This document shows positions 10,671-22,013 of a stretch of DNA of 64,000 bases, one piece after another. Under the pieces are notes generated by a model that was not told the DNA's origin, ran no database searches, and was given only the letters and a program-made list of their open reading frames with translations. Each line of letters opens with the position of its first letter. Positions within the stretch are counted from its first letter, which is position 1. The translations under genes were made by a program, and so were the position numbers. The stretch is from Chloridium humicola (taxonomy: Eukaryota > Ascomycota > Sordariomycetes > Chaetosphaeriales > Chaetosphaeriaceae): the NCBI GenBank assembly GCA_027569505.1, contig JAPDFF010000016.1:399638-463637 (forward strand), in the 5' to 3' direction.

Positions 10671-13600
10671 ATGTCGACGGCACTCCCGAGACGGCCGAGG
10701 CCTTCGAATGGCCCGCCATCGATAGCGCTCCCCACACTCCCCATCCCGAAGTCGAGAAAAAGTACCGGGGCTCCGGCACCACCGCTCAGCAAATCCGTGC
10801 CGACGTCTAGGAGCGGTCTTCGAGCCCCATCTTCGGGCCTCCTCCCCCCTGCGACACCAACCCCTTCAGGCGCCCTTGCCCAACCTCGATCCGTATCGGG
10901 CGTCAACGCCGCCGGAAGGACAATACGAAAAACCGTTAGCATCAGCTCGTTTCCTCACCCCCCGCGCAGCGATGGTCGGATATCCAGCCTGCCCGCCAGT
11001 CCACTATCGACCAGCGTATCTTCACGAAAGCTGCGGGCACCCACTACCCCCACCTATCAGTTGTCGAACACCACCCCGAGCCTTCTCAACGGTACCGGCG
11101 AGGGCAAATCGGTGTCGCGACCTCCCGTTACGAGGAACTCCGACGGCTTGATCAGCGTGGCATCCCCACCCCAAAGCCGAAGCTCTTCGGCACAAGACTC
11201 CTACTCCACCTCGGCAACCCAGTACGACGATGTCAATGACGCAGCACCGCTAATGTCTGAAGCCGCCATGAACGGAAAGCGCGCGTCCAAGACTGACGGC
11301 AAGGGGAATGTTATTGTCAGCGTCAGAGTGCGCCCTGATCCCGGCGGGGGTGACAACAGGGTGGAAGGGGAGTGGATGGTTGATGGCCGAAAGTCATTGA
11401 TAGGCTACAAGGGAAGGGAAGGGGGAGACTACTACTACGGTAAGAGACCTGAGTGAACAGCCCTTGGGCCTGACTGACTTCATTCTCAGACAATGTCTTC
11501 AGCACCCACGACGACAATTCCAAAGTTTACGATCACAGCGCCAAGCGGTTGGTCCGGAGAGTCATGGAAGGCTACCACGGCACAGTCTTCGCCTACGGTA
11601 TGACAGGCACTGGAAAGACGTTCTCGATGCAGGGCACAGCATCCTCCCCTGGTGTGATACCACTCGCTATTACCGACATATTCTCTTACATCCGCGAGAC
11701 CCCCTCCAGGGAGTTCCTCCTCCGTGTCAGCTACCTGGAGATCTACAACGAGAAGATTCATGATCTTCTGAGCATGCCTACGGGCACTGGTGCTGGAGCA
11801 ACCCAACAACAAGAGGAGATCAAGCTGCGGGAGGACAGTAAGAGAGGGGTTTATGCGACCCCTTTGAAAGAGGAGATTGTCCAGAGCCCAACGCAACTTC
11901 TCCGCGTCATTGCCCGTGGCGACCAGGCTCGCAGGACAGCCAGCACCCAATTCAATGCCAGGAGTTCCCGAAGTCATGCCGTTGTCCAGATTGTCGTGGA
12001 AAGCAGGGAACGCGTTCCTGGCGGCCCGGGGGACAGCAAGCGGCAGGGGCTTTTACCAGGCGGCGTCCGCGTTTCCACCCTCAGTCTGATCGATCTTGCT
12101 GGGTCGGAGAAGGCGGCCGAGTCCAAGGAACGGCGCCAGGAAGGCTCCCACATTAACAAGAGCTTGCTCACCCTCGGCAACGTTATCGCCAAGCTCTCGG
12201 AGCACAAAGACAAGGATGGGAAACTGGCCGATAAAGACGGCAAGCACTTGCCCTATCGAGACAGCAAACTTACCAGGTTGCTGCAAGGAGCGCTGTCTGG
12301 CAACTCCTTGGTCAGCATTCTCTGCACCATCTCGGTCAATCCTGGTGGCGCTTCAACGGCGCAAACACACACCAACGAGACCCTCAACACATTGAAGTTC
12401 GCTTCCAGAGCGAAGAACAGCATTGTCAGCCACGCGAAGCGCGCCGAGGAGGCATTGGGTGCGGGCGGAGACGGCGGCGCCAGAGTTCTCCTTGAGCGCT
12501 ATCGCATGGAGATTATGGATCTACGGAAAGAGCTCGAGACCCAGGCGAAAGCTAACAACAAAAAGGACGCCGAGGAGGAGAATGAGCGAGACGCTGAGGA
12601 GGAGCGGGCGCGAGAAAAGGAGGCCGAGCTGCGTCATGAAGAACAGATGCTCGAGATGCAGTTGGCTCGGACAGCCTTGAAGGAGAGGATAGACCACCTC
12701 AACCGGCTCATCCTCAGCTCCAAGTCGATAGGGGTCAACGCGAGCGGGTCTTTCAGCGCCCTCGGGATACACCCTCGCTACTCCCAAGGATCAGTGAGAT
12801 CCTCAATGGCCACCTCCAACGGCAAGCTCAGCCTCGAAAGGACGGCGTCCATGACCTCGAGCGCCTCCACCATCGGCCGCAAATCCGCCAGCCACCGCTC
12901 ATCCGGAGCCGGCGAACCACCCGCGGTGGGCGAAGACGACGACAGCCTGGGCGAGTTTGGCGACGGCACCGCCTCGCTCGCCTCGCAAAACCGCGCCCTC
13001 CAAGCCGACGTCGCCGACAAGAACCGCTACATCCAGACCCTCGAGAAGCGCCTCCTCCAAGCCCGCCGCGCGAGCTCCTCCCGCACCTCAGTCGGTCTCT
13101 CCGCCAAGGGCATCATGGTCGGCGAAGACCACAGCGTCGCCACCCTCCTCAAGGAAAAAGACGCCGAAATCACCGAACTGCGCGCCCGCCTCGACGACAA
13201 AGACCGCATGCTCGCCGCCCTGCGCAGCGCCGCCCGCTCGCGCGACAACGCCGAGTCCCGCGTCGAGTCGCGCGTTGAATCCCGCATCGACTCCCGCGCC
13301 GAGGTCCGCACCTCCCAGATCCTCGACAGCAACCCCGGCCCTGCGCCAACAGGCAGCCCGCCTGCCGCACCCACCACCGCCCCGCCCTCCTCCTCTCTCC
13401 TGCTCAGACAGGTCTCGCACCTCCGCAAGCGCACGCGGAGCGTCGATGAGATGAGCCGCATGCTGGATGAGATGATCCAGGACCGGGTTGAGTCCGGGCA
13501 GATTATCCGTGGTAACAGGGGCAGCGTGCGGGTTGCGCCTGAGAAGGAAAGGGAGAGGGAGAGAAGGGATATGCTGGCCGCGGGGCCGCCGCCGCCGGTG

Positions 13601-13807
13601 GTGCTGCCGCCGACGCCTGCTCCGACGATGACGGGGACCGCGACTGCGGAAGTGACTGCGACTGGGAGAGGCGGAGGGGGTGCGAGCCCGCCGATTCAGC
13701 TGCAGTTGCTTGCGAGGCAGAGTAGGAATTCGTTTGTTAGCGGTGGGGAGGGTGGGTTGGTGAGGGATCGGGAGCAGCAGAAGGGGGTTGTGGCGATGGA
13801 GGTATGA
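10671..13807 (+). CDS. kipA: Kinesin-7 family motor (KipA/Kip2/Tea2-like)
   Basis: Two exons (10671-11439, 11490-13807) encode about 1028 residues. A Ser/Pro-rich basic N-terminal extension of ~210 residues precedes the motor domain (about 210-560). The motor has the P-loop GMTGTGKT (293-300), switch I NARSSRSH (412-419), switch II DLAGSEKAAESKERRQEGSH (458-477), and the tail motif TLKFASRAKNSIVSHAKR. Coiled-coil segments follow (EELEREAEE-like acidic/basic repeats around 610-680), then a Ser-rich tail with another short coil. The N-terminal extension and the HAKRAEEALG neck fit fungal KipA/Kip2/Tea2, plus-end-directed motors that carry polarity factors to microtubule tips. Subfamily assignment is by motif memory and not by a tree. 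The 50-nt intron splits the codon before NVFSTHDDNSKVYDHSAKRL. Codon use shifts from C-ending to G/T-ending after about 13480. Confidence 0.9.
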
Positions 13808-16800
13808 GGTGGTTTGATGGTTGGAGGAGTGTTCTCTGCTGGGATTTGTCAAGGTTGGGGGAAAGGAGGGGTTTTACTCATCTTCTTATGATGGTTCTTT
13901 TCGTGGCGTGACGTGGTGTTCTTTTTTGGGGCTGATTGCACCTTGTTTTATATACCCGACTTCTTTCTTCTTCGTTTCTTTCTTTTTTACCCCGGTTCTG
14001 GTGGTCCGGGCTATGCTTCTTTTTCTGCTTTGCTGTCGGAAGCTTTATATCCTTATTTCATTCCGTTTTCTGCCTGCCTGAGAGATGTCCTGGGACAGGG
14101 AGCAGGGCTGGGCATGGCAGTGTACTTTGTACCAGTAACTAACGTGTTTAAATGGGGGATGGCGAAAAGTCGATGGGATGGGAAGGATGGAAATGAACCA
14201 TGAGCTTTTCTTGGGATGAAGGATGGAGGGAACGGTTGGCTCTTTGATGGGTTGAGATGATAAGCGAGTGAGCGAGCGAGCGAAGTTGGTAGGGTTGAGA
14301 AGAATGAAAGAATAAAGCTGGTCTTTGTGCCAAGTGGGTTCTCGCAGTTTTGAGGGTAAGTGCTGTGACTTGACTTTGCTGTGTTGTTAGTGGTTGAGTT
14401 GATGGCGGAGGGAGGCGGGATGGGAGAGGAAAACAGAAAATGGAGGAAGGCAAGAGGCTGGAAGCTGGTCGTCATATGCCATCTGCTTGTCTCCCAGCTC
14501 CCCAAGAAGCTGGCAGATGGGGTCTTGGCTGTGGGGGTTGAACCACCAGGATCGGACTATGTTCGGGTGTTGTGGTGCTTTCTGTTTCCTGAAATGGTCA
14601 GAGGCTGAGGCTATCCGACTCAGCCGGACGGGAGGATCCCGGGAACATGCATGATATTGAGGGCTAGTTAGGTTCGGTGTCTATGCTTCATGTGCCGTGG
14701 GGGGTGGCCCGTGGGGAGGCCTAGCAACACAGCACGAGTGGCTCAGTGCTCATCAGACAGTCTGTCAACAGGGTTCGGTCTAGCTCGGTAGTTTGCCGGG
14801 TTCTTGATGGTGGTGTTTTGGGGTCGGGAGTGGCTCTTGGGCTGTTTTTGAGCGCCGCCGCCGTTCGTTTGCTGTAAATTCCCATAAACTCCATGGAGAT
14901 TACTGTGTATAGAAAGCATGGAGTGTGAGACAGAAAGTTGTTACGGACCTTGCACTACCTTTTTGCGGTTCTCCCCGTGACGACACCGGATCGGCAACCG
15001 GCGTTCTCCGGGACCGGCACGGCCCCATACCGGGCTTGGCGAGTTTGGCTCCCACGGCACGGAGCTATTGCGTGTCTCGAACTGAGCAACATTCCATGTT
15101 CACAACGCAAAGAGTGGTACTCTTGGAGGAGCTCCCTCACTGACGGACCGTCTCCGGGATGCCCGTTCGAGGTACCCTTGTAAACTCGAGAACCAGATTG
15201 CTATCTTCTCGTCGAACCTTCGGAAGTTCCGACATAGGCTCTGGGCCAGGCACGTAGCGGAAGAGGTTAAAAGACAAGTCGAACTGGCTTTGTATATCGA
15301 GGTGCCCACGTTGCTGATGTTGACTGGAAGGAATCGGCTGGGGCTCGTCAAATGTGCGTCGAAGAAAGAGGGGAGGAAAAGTATCCGTGCCGATGACCAC
15401 ATTTTTGCCATTTGTTTGCTTTTCAAATACAGGTTTCGTGAATACGCGACTGCCACTCAAATTCTTCCTTTGTCTGTTCGAAAACTGTTGGCATGTTCTG
15501 AGGGTTGGCCTAGGAAGGGAAGTGACCTTCGGTCTAGGGATCATAGCAGTGCACTGATCCCCTCGCTTTTTAAACTAGGGCGCCGAGATATATAGGGTGT
15601 TTCGTACATACCAAAATTTAGTAAGCTCTCGCCTTGGCGGTGAAGTTCATACATGCTGGACACTTGTCAGCTTGTGGTTGAAGACATTCTGACATGCAGT
15701 TCGGGGAATGTGGGGGTTGGAGAGGGATGTTGCCGGCATGCTGGACGTGTGGCGCTTTTGGCGGGGTCTGATTGGAGATCTACTCCCGGCTTAACCCAGT
15801 TTGGTGCGTTTCAGAATCGACAGGGGTGGAAAATGGGATCGGCTGCTGCCCCGCCGCCTGCCTCTTTCAGCAAGCGACAACGAGGGGACCTTCTTCGCGG
15901 GATCTTCTGTCACAAGAGCCTTCCCCCTTGGCGTTTGAGGCAGGTCTCGTCTGAGCAGCCTCAAATTCTCATTTTGAAATTCTTTGGTTTCCCCGGTCGT
16001 CGATCTGTCCATCGACAGAAACCAAAGCAATGCCAATGCCGAAGCAGCGTCACTGTGTTTGTTGTTCCCCGAATTACGCTGTGGACGCCCGTTTGAACTG
16101 ATCATCAGGGAATTGCTCCCACTACGGGCTCCCATGATCTCATCTTCAACGCCAAACGAAACCGGACTCGCTCGCCATCATATTACTGGTGGCCTTTTGC
16201 CCGGTCATCCCTCGCATCTGCCGGATGACACGGGGAATGGGGTGGCCTATGGAGCCCGGAGCCGGCCTTCCCTCCTCCTTCACAACCCCTGTGTAAGAGT
16301 CGCCTCAGATCGACACAGTCGTTGTCGGGCGATCTTTTCCATTCCTTCCCCCGTCCATCTGCAGTTACATACATTCATGATGTTACCTTCTCCTTTCTGT
16401 CAACCGAGCCCTCGGCATCACATCTCCTAGAGCCGTTTGTCCAGATCCCACGTGTAAACGCCAAAACCGCATCTCGAGATCGTCCTTCCTCGCTGCCGAC
16501 CCTTCTCCCATCCGATTCTAAAGATTTAGACGAAGACCTCATCTTGTCCCTCAGTCCCCGAACACACCGCTGCTGGCAGCCTCGCTCAGATTCGCGCCTC
16601 GCCCGTGAAACGACAGCCGAATCCTTGCACGACGTGGTTTGCGACCTTCCCTTGAACCACAGCAGACGTTTTCGAACCTGTCCGACTCTCGGTTCCCGCT
16701 CTCGGCGCTTATTGCGGTCCGTCTGTTGTAGCTCAGCGGGCAGTTGAGACCCGAAGTCTTGGGAACATTGTTGCGCGATCAACATCGCTGTCCGCTTTCC

Positions 16801-17425
16801 TGCACTATCCTGGCACCTCGTCGACTCCTCGTCTCCACCGCAGACCACCAACCGTGGGCCTGTCTTTCACCCGCCAGGAGAAAACCTAATTCCGAAGGGC
16901 AAAATTGTCGTTTGCGCAGATCTTCCAGCTGGTGCTGAGAATCCCCGGTCACCGTCCCACCACCCACTGATCGACGTGGTGGCCATATAAGAAGCTGCGA
17001 CAGCCTGGTGGTATTGTGCGACTTGACCTGGAGGGGTTCCCTCGCCTGGTTCATCAGCTTGCGATACCCTCAGCCCGACCGCACAACGTCACTGGTCTCG
17101 GATACGGAGACCAGGCTGGGTCTGCGGTCCACGCCCATCGGTATCGCCTCCGGATATGCCATCGCCCCAGCCCCGAATTTCCGATTCTCCTCTTTCACCC
17201 GTCAACATTACTCCAGCCTCTCCTCGTTCTGTCCTATGAGGACATCCGATTCCCCTGGCCGTTCATCCGTCGGGTACGGAGAGGACAGCAAACCGACAGG
17301 CGAGCCGCACCATCTTCCGGGAGCCGGGCTCCTCCGTTCCTTTTCCTCCAAACGGTACACTCTTTCCACTGCTGCTGTTTTCCCGGATCCGGGCGCTGCA
17401 AAGTTCCTTGTTTCCTATTCTCAAC
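13808..17425. other. Long intergenic region, kinesin to fucosyltransferase-like gene
   Basis: 3.6 kb without a supported gene. It begins with a T-rich kinesin 3' UTR and holds a GAGC/GAGT microsatellite near 14265-14282 and a compound inverted repeat at 14479-14520. It ends in a CT-rich leader from about 16300. Open frames of 140-210 residues in the last kilobase lack domains. Confidence 0.55.
14479..14520. repeat. Compound inverted repeat
   Basis: CCATCTGC (14479-14486) pairs with GCAGATGG (14513-14520). Inside it CAGCT pairs with AGCTG, leaving an 8-nt loop and a one-sided bulge. It could fold as RNA or DNA and lies in non-coding sequence. No function is assigned. Confidence 0.6.
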
Positions 17426-19288
17426 ATGGCGCCAACTCTTGAGCTCACTAGGACTTCCCACGCCAAGGTCGTCATCTCACCACCTCGCATCAACCTCCGC
17501 CGAGCGACATCCTACAACCATGACCGGGGCCCTCTTTCATCAACATCATCACGTTTTAATTTCAACCACTTGGTCTTCTCTCCACCCCCATCACCGGGCC
17601 TTCCGTCTCTTTCACCACCAGTCAAGAAGCCCAGCCGCAAACTGTTAGGCCCAATACGCCCGATCAGGGTTGTCCGGAACACCATCCGGATTTTGAGCGT
17701 TTTTGTAGTCTTTTATGTTTCCCTTGTGGTTCTCACATGGCTCTTTGGCGAGCCGGCTCCAGGTCCAGCGGCGGCGACGCCACCAGCACCTCCAAAAACT
17801 TCGAAACCGATCGACCACGATGGAAACGAGATGGTCTCGCAGCAGGGAGTGCCGGACTTCCCAACACCCATCGTAGTAACCGACCACCGAGGGAGGGCGA
17901 AATGGACGGTATCGATACCACCAGGATCCGACTTTCCCCTGGCGATGAATCAGTACTCGGATATGTGCGTCAAATGTCGGCAAGTGGCGGCGCGGGCTCA
18001 ACACCTCCGATCTCACGGGCATGGGCTGCATCAAATGTCTTTGGGGTTTGGTTCGGACTCGGTAGACCATGACTTTATTGACGTTCAGGAGGCGGAGAAG
18101 GCGGAATATCTTCCCGCCCCTGTGATTGGGGCTAACGCTGGTGGAAAAGGAGGGATTTCGAAAGAGAAGCCCGTCTGCCAGAGGAGTCTGACGTTCGTCC
18201 TGGAGTCGACCGACGTTGGTCTCGGGAAGGTGTTGATGATGCTGTGGATAGCATATGGGCTGGCTGAAAAGGAAGGACGGGCCTTCTTCATCGATGATAC
18301 CCGCTGGGCGTACGGGAAGTATTCCACCATCTTTCAACCACCACCCGTCCCCGACTGTTCAGCACCGCCAAGTCACGAAATCCTCCCCTGCCCACGACAA
18401 GCCCGGCACCTCGTAGCCTCAGCCGCAACAATGGACGAAACCTTCGGCAGCCTCACTGCACCCACCGCCACCCCCTCCAAATCTCACGACCGCACGCTCC
18501 GCAAGTCCCAATTCGCCCTCGCCCGCCGCGGCTACGAATCCCTCTTCCACCTCACCCCCGACGACGCCACCTACGTCGACAAGCGCGTGCGCGAGCTCAC
18601 CGCCGCCAAACTCATCCCCAAAACCCACGGCCAGCGCAGCGGCCTCGCCGTCGGCGTGCACGTCCGGCGCGGGGACCTGCACCCGTTTGAGTTCCAGTAC
18701 CGCCGCTCGTACATCCCGCTGAACCTCTACGCGGACACCGCCCGCAATCTCATCGACGCGCACTTCAACCGCTCGGGTGGAGGCGAAAACGGGGCGGAGG
18801 GGAAGGCTCACTCCCTACTTGTGCTTGCGTCTGATGACCCGATGGTTTATGAAAATGAAGAGCTGAAGGGGCCTGATTGCTACCGTGCGCAGGAGCGGAT
18901 TAAGCTGGCGAGTAAGCAGCATATTGCCCAGAAGGGGGGCGCGGCGCAGCCGGATCGGTCGGTTATGCATCGGTTTGTGGATGATGCGTTTGGGTGGGAG
19001 GGGGGGTTCTTTGCGGCGATGTTTTGGAATTTGGGTGTGTCCAAGACTGGAAACAACAACAAGGATGGGGGAGACCCGTCGGCTGAGACCCTCCGGCTTA
19101 GGAGCCTGGTGGGACGAGCCTACATGATGGATTTGGCGGTGCTGGCCGAGGTGAGTGATGCGGTGGTGTGCACGGTCAGTGCGGTGGGGTGTAGATTGTT
19201 GGCGGTTATGATGGGGTGGGAGAGCGCGATGGAGGAGGGGAAATGGGTGAATATTGATGGGGAGTATGGGTGGATGGGGCTTGAGTAG
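17426..19288 (+). CDS. Type II membrane protein, fucosyltransferase-like (HVRRGD motif)
   Basis: A single exon of 620 residues. The ATG at 17426 (context AACATGGCG) is the first in frame; upstream in-frame codons include only TTG. A basic, Pro/Ser-rich cytosolic N terminus is followed by one membrane span near residues 87-107 (TIRILSVFVVFYVSLVVLTW) and a Pro-rich stem. This is the topology of a Golgi type II glycosyltransferase. The lumenal part has CQRSLTFVLESTDVGLGKV and, near residue 411, VHVRRGD. That signature belongs to the GT-B fucosyltransferase superfamily (GT23/NodZ and O-fucosyltransferases), where the arginines contact GDP-fucose. The donor and acceptor are unknown and the family assignment rests on this motif and topology only. 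Codon endings change from C to G/T at about 18790. Confidence 0.7.
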   Translation: MAPTLELTRTSHAKVVISPPRINLRRATSYNHDRGPLSSTSSRFNFNHLVFSPPPSPGLPSLSPPVKKPSRKLLGPIRPIRVVRNTIRILSVFVVFYVSLVVLTWLFGEPAPGPAAATPPAPPKTSKPIDHDGNEMVSQQGVPDFPTPIVVTDHRGRAKWTVSIPPGSDFPLAMNQYSDMCVKCRQVAARAQHLRSHGHGLHQMSLGFGSDSVDHDFIDVQEAEKAEYLPAPVIGANAGGKGGISKEKPVCQRSLTFVLESTDVGLGKVLMMLWIAYGLAEKEGRAFFIDDTRWAYGKYSTIFQPPPVPDCSAPPSHEILPCPRQARHLVASAATMDETFGSLTAPTATPSKSHDRTLRKSQFALARRGYESLFHLTPDDATYVDKRVRELTAAKLIPKTHGQRSGLAVGVHVRRGDLHPFEFQYRRSYIPLNLYADTARNLIDAHFNRSGGGENGAEGKAHSLLVLASDDPMVYENEELKGPDCYRAQERIKLASKQHIAQKGGAAQPDRSVMHRFVDDAFGWEGGFFAAMFWNLGVSKTGNNNKDGGDPSAETLRLRSLVGRAYMMDLAVLAEVSDAVVCTVSAVGCRLLAVMMGWESAMEEGKWVNIDGEYGWMGLE

Positions 19289-20304
19289 GGGGTTGTTGGA
19301 GAGGTGTCTGTCTTTCCTGGTCTTTTGGGACGGCGTTTTGAGGGCGGAGTGTTCGAAGGGTCGATCGATGTAGAGGGGGGGGAGCATGATACCACACACA
19401 CGCAACCACGCGTTTTCCCTACCATTTTCTGTTGCTTAGATGTATGTCAGAGGGTCGTTGCCGTCGCTGCCACACACTCGCTCGCAAGAGATAGTTAATA
19501 TCAGTCAAAATATGGATTCAATATGACTTCTGGCGACAGATACCCCTCTCCGTTGGTGGGTTCTGGCCATCGATCACCTCATGTCCATCAAGGTTCCTCC
19601 AGCTGAGACCCGTCCATTTCACATGCTGGGCCCTGAACAGCAGGGAGACCCAAGGGTTAGGGTCGCTGCTGTCAGCCCACTAATCTTGGCAGGGGTCTGG
19701 CGGGGGCTCGTCTGACGCACTTCCGCAAGGGGCGCAGCGTGTTCAGTCTGGCACGGGAGCCCGGGCGCCTTCCATTCGGTACCTCGCCCGAAGACACTGC
19801 GCGTCTGCACAATCGTATTCGGACTCCTTCACCACGCTCCACACCGACTTCTGGCTGGAGATCTGGAAATCGTCGCTTAAGTGGATGTCAGCGCATTGCT
19901 CTGGAATCCCGAGCACGGGAGTGGCCGCGGACCATTGGCCGCGTACGATCGGGAACCGTCTGTGGCATGATCGCGCGGGAGGTACTTGGTACCTGGGCGA
20001 ATGCGAATACGACTCGCATCGCTGATTGGCCGATGCGCAGGGAATCATCAAATTATTCGTTGGCTGCCATCCCCCTGGAACTACTGCCCGCCAAAAAAGT
20101 AGGAACCACTTCTTCGTCTTTAAATCGGACCCTGCCCCGACGCAAACACCTTTGACATCCTGCTTTCCTGACGACAAGAACTCGGGTCTCTGCTTACGGT
20201 CTCGGCGGCAGTTACTTGGCTCTTGAATCGGGTCGTTTTCTTCTCTTCTCTTCCTCCCGTCTTCTCCCTTGTTCTCCTTACCAGGTCCTCGACTCTCCGC
20301 CAGA
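19289..20304. other. Intergenic region and promoter of CYP51
   Basis: About 1 kb. The first part is probable 3' UTR of the preceding gene. The part from 19900 to 20304 holds two inverted CCAAT boxes and a cluster of CGCATC/GATGCG half-sites (listed separately), then a T/C-rich leader with several TTCTC runs before the CYP51 start. Confidence 0.6.
19934..20037. promoter_or_regulatory. CYP51 upstream element: two inverted CCAAT boxes and GATGCG half-sites
   Basis: ATTGG occurs at 19934-19938 and 20025-20029, that is, CCAAT on the minus strand 276-371 nt upstream of the CYP51 ATG. The second box lies in the loop of a 7-bp inverted repeat, CGCATCG (20015-20021) and CGATGCG (20031-20037). A further ATGCGA sits at 20001-20006. 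CCAAT-binding complex control of cyp51 is established in Aspergillus; that this site is bound here is inferred. Confidence 0.4.
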
Positions 20305-22013
20305 ATGGGTCTTCTTCAGGAGGTCGCCGGCCCGCTGGTCGAGCAGTTCGCCCGCCTGGGCTTGGCCGTGCAAATTGGCGTCGCCGTCGGTGGTTTCATC
20401 GTCCTGAGTGTCGTCCTGAACGTGCTCAACCAGCTGCTCTTTAAGAACCCTAATGAGCCGCCCGTCGTCTTCCACTGGTTCCCCTTTGTGGGCAGCACCA
20501 TCACCTACGGCATGGACCCCCCGCGCTTCTTCAAGGAGAACAAGGAGAAAGTAAGCCAAACCCAATCAATTGCGGCCAATTGAGCTGGCATCACTGACAT
20601 ATGCCTTGCGCAGCACGGCGACTGCTTCACCTTCATTCTGCTCGGCAAGAAGACCACCGTCTACGTCGGCCCCAAGGGCAACGACTTTATCCTGAACGGC
20701 AAGATCCGCGACGTCTGCGCTGAGGATATCTACACCGTCCTCACGACCCCCGTGTTCGGCAAGGATGTGGTTTACGACTGCCCCAACGCGAAGCTGATGG
20801 AGCAGAAGAAGGTTTGTTAGCATCCAATATGGGATACTGAGGGACATGGGTGGCTGACTTGGTGGTCTGGCAGTTCATGAAGGTTGCCCTCACCACCGAG
20901 GCGTTCCGCTCCTACGTTCCCATCATCTCGGACGAGGTCACAAGCTACATCAAGAGAACCCCCGATTTTAAGGGCCAGTCCGGCGTTGTCAACATCTGCC
21001 CCAAGATGGCTCAGATTACCATCTTCACCGCCTCCCACGCCCTGCAGGGCAAGGAGGTCCGCGACAAGTTCGATGAGTCCCTGGCCGACCTGTACCACGA
21101 CCTCGACATGGGCTTCTCCCCGATCAACTTCATGCTGCACTGGGCCCCGCTCCCGTGGAACAACCGCCGCGACCATGCCCAGAGGACCGTCGCCAAGATC
21201 TACATGGACACCATGAAGGCCCGCCGCGCCCGCGGCGAGACCGGTGCCCAGGATATTATGTACCACCTGATGAACTCGACCTACAAGAACGGCGTCAAGG
21301 TTCCCGACCACGAGATCGCCCACATGATGATCGCCCTCCTCATGGCCGGCCAGCACTCCTCGTCGTCCACCAGCGCCTGGATCATGCTCCGTCTCGCCTC
21401 TCGCCCCGACATCATGGAGGAGCTCTACCAGGAGCAGGTCAAGGTCCTCGGCGCCGATCTCCCCCCGCTCACCTACGAGGACCTCGCCAAGCTCCCGCTC
21501 AACCAGGCCATCGTCAAGGAAACCCTCCGCCTGCACGCCCCGATCCACTCCATCATGCGCGCCGTCAAGCAGCCCATGCCCGTCCCCGGCTCCAAGTACG
21601 TCATCCCGACCAACCACGTCCTCCTCGCCGCCCCTGGCGTCTCCGCCTCGGACTCGCAGTACTTCCCCGAGCCCGACCTCTGGGAGCCACACCGCTGGGA
21701 GAAGGACCACCCGCTGGTGCCCAGCGTCGTGCGTAACGCGCCGAGCGAGGAGGACGAGGAGAAGATCGACTACGGCTACGGCCTCGTCAGCAAGGGCTCC
21801 GCCTCCCCCTACCTCCCCTTCGGCGCCGGCCGCCACCGCTGCATCGGCGAGCACTTCGCCAACGCCCAGTTGCAGACCATTACGGCTGTCATCGTGCGCA
21901 ACTTCAAGTTCCGCAATGTCGATGGTAGCAACACGGTCATGGGCACGGATTATGCTTCGCTGTTCTCGAGGCCGCTGGAGCCGGCGAATATCTACTGGGA
22001 GAAGAGGAACTAA
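20305..22013 (+). CDS. erg11: Lanosterol/eburicol 14-alpha-demethylase, CYP51 (Erg11)
   Basis: Three exons (20305-20550, 20614-20811, 20874-22013) encode 527 residues, the normal CYP51 length. This ER-anchored P450 removes the 14-alpha-methyl group in ergosterol synthesis and is the azole target. An N-terminal membrane span lies around residues 18-45. Diagnostic parts are FVGSTITYGMDP, VYDCPNAKLMEQKK (Tyr136), the I-helix region AHMMIALLMAGQHSSSS, KETLRLH (ExxR), and the haem loop FGAGRHRCIGE with Cys471. Intron 1 is 63 nt. Intron 2 has a weaker GTTTGT donor, but both exons join in frame and match the family without gaps. Most codons are C-ending, as in highly expressed genes. CYP51B is the ubiquitous form in this class, but A or B type was not tested. 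Confidence 0.97.

Noticed and set aside
17016..17648. 210-residue open frame at the start of the fucosyltransferase-like gene
   Set aside because: It overlaps the supported coding frame and has no domain. Part of the leader.
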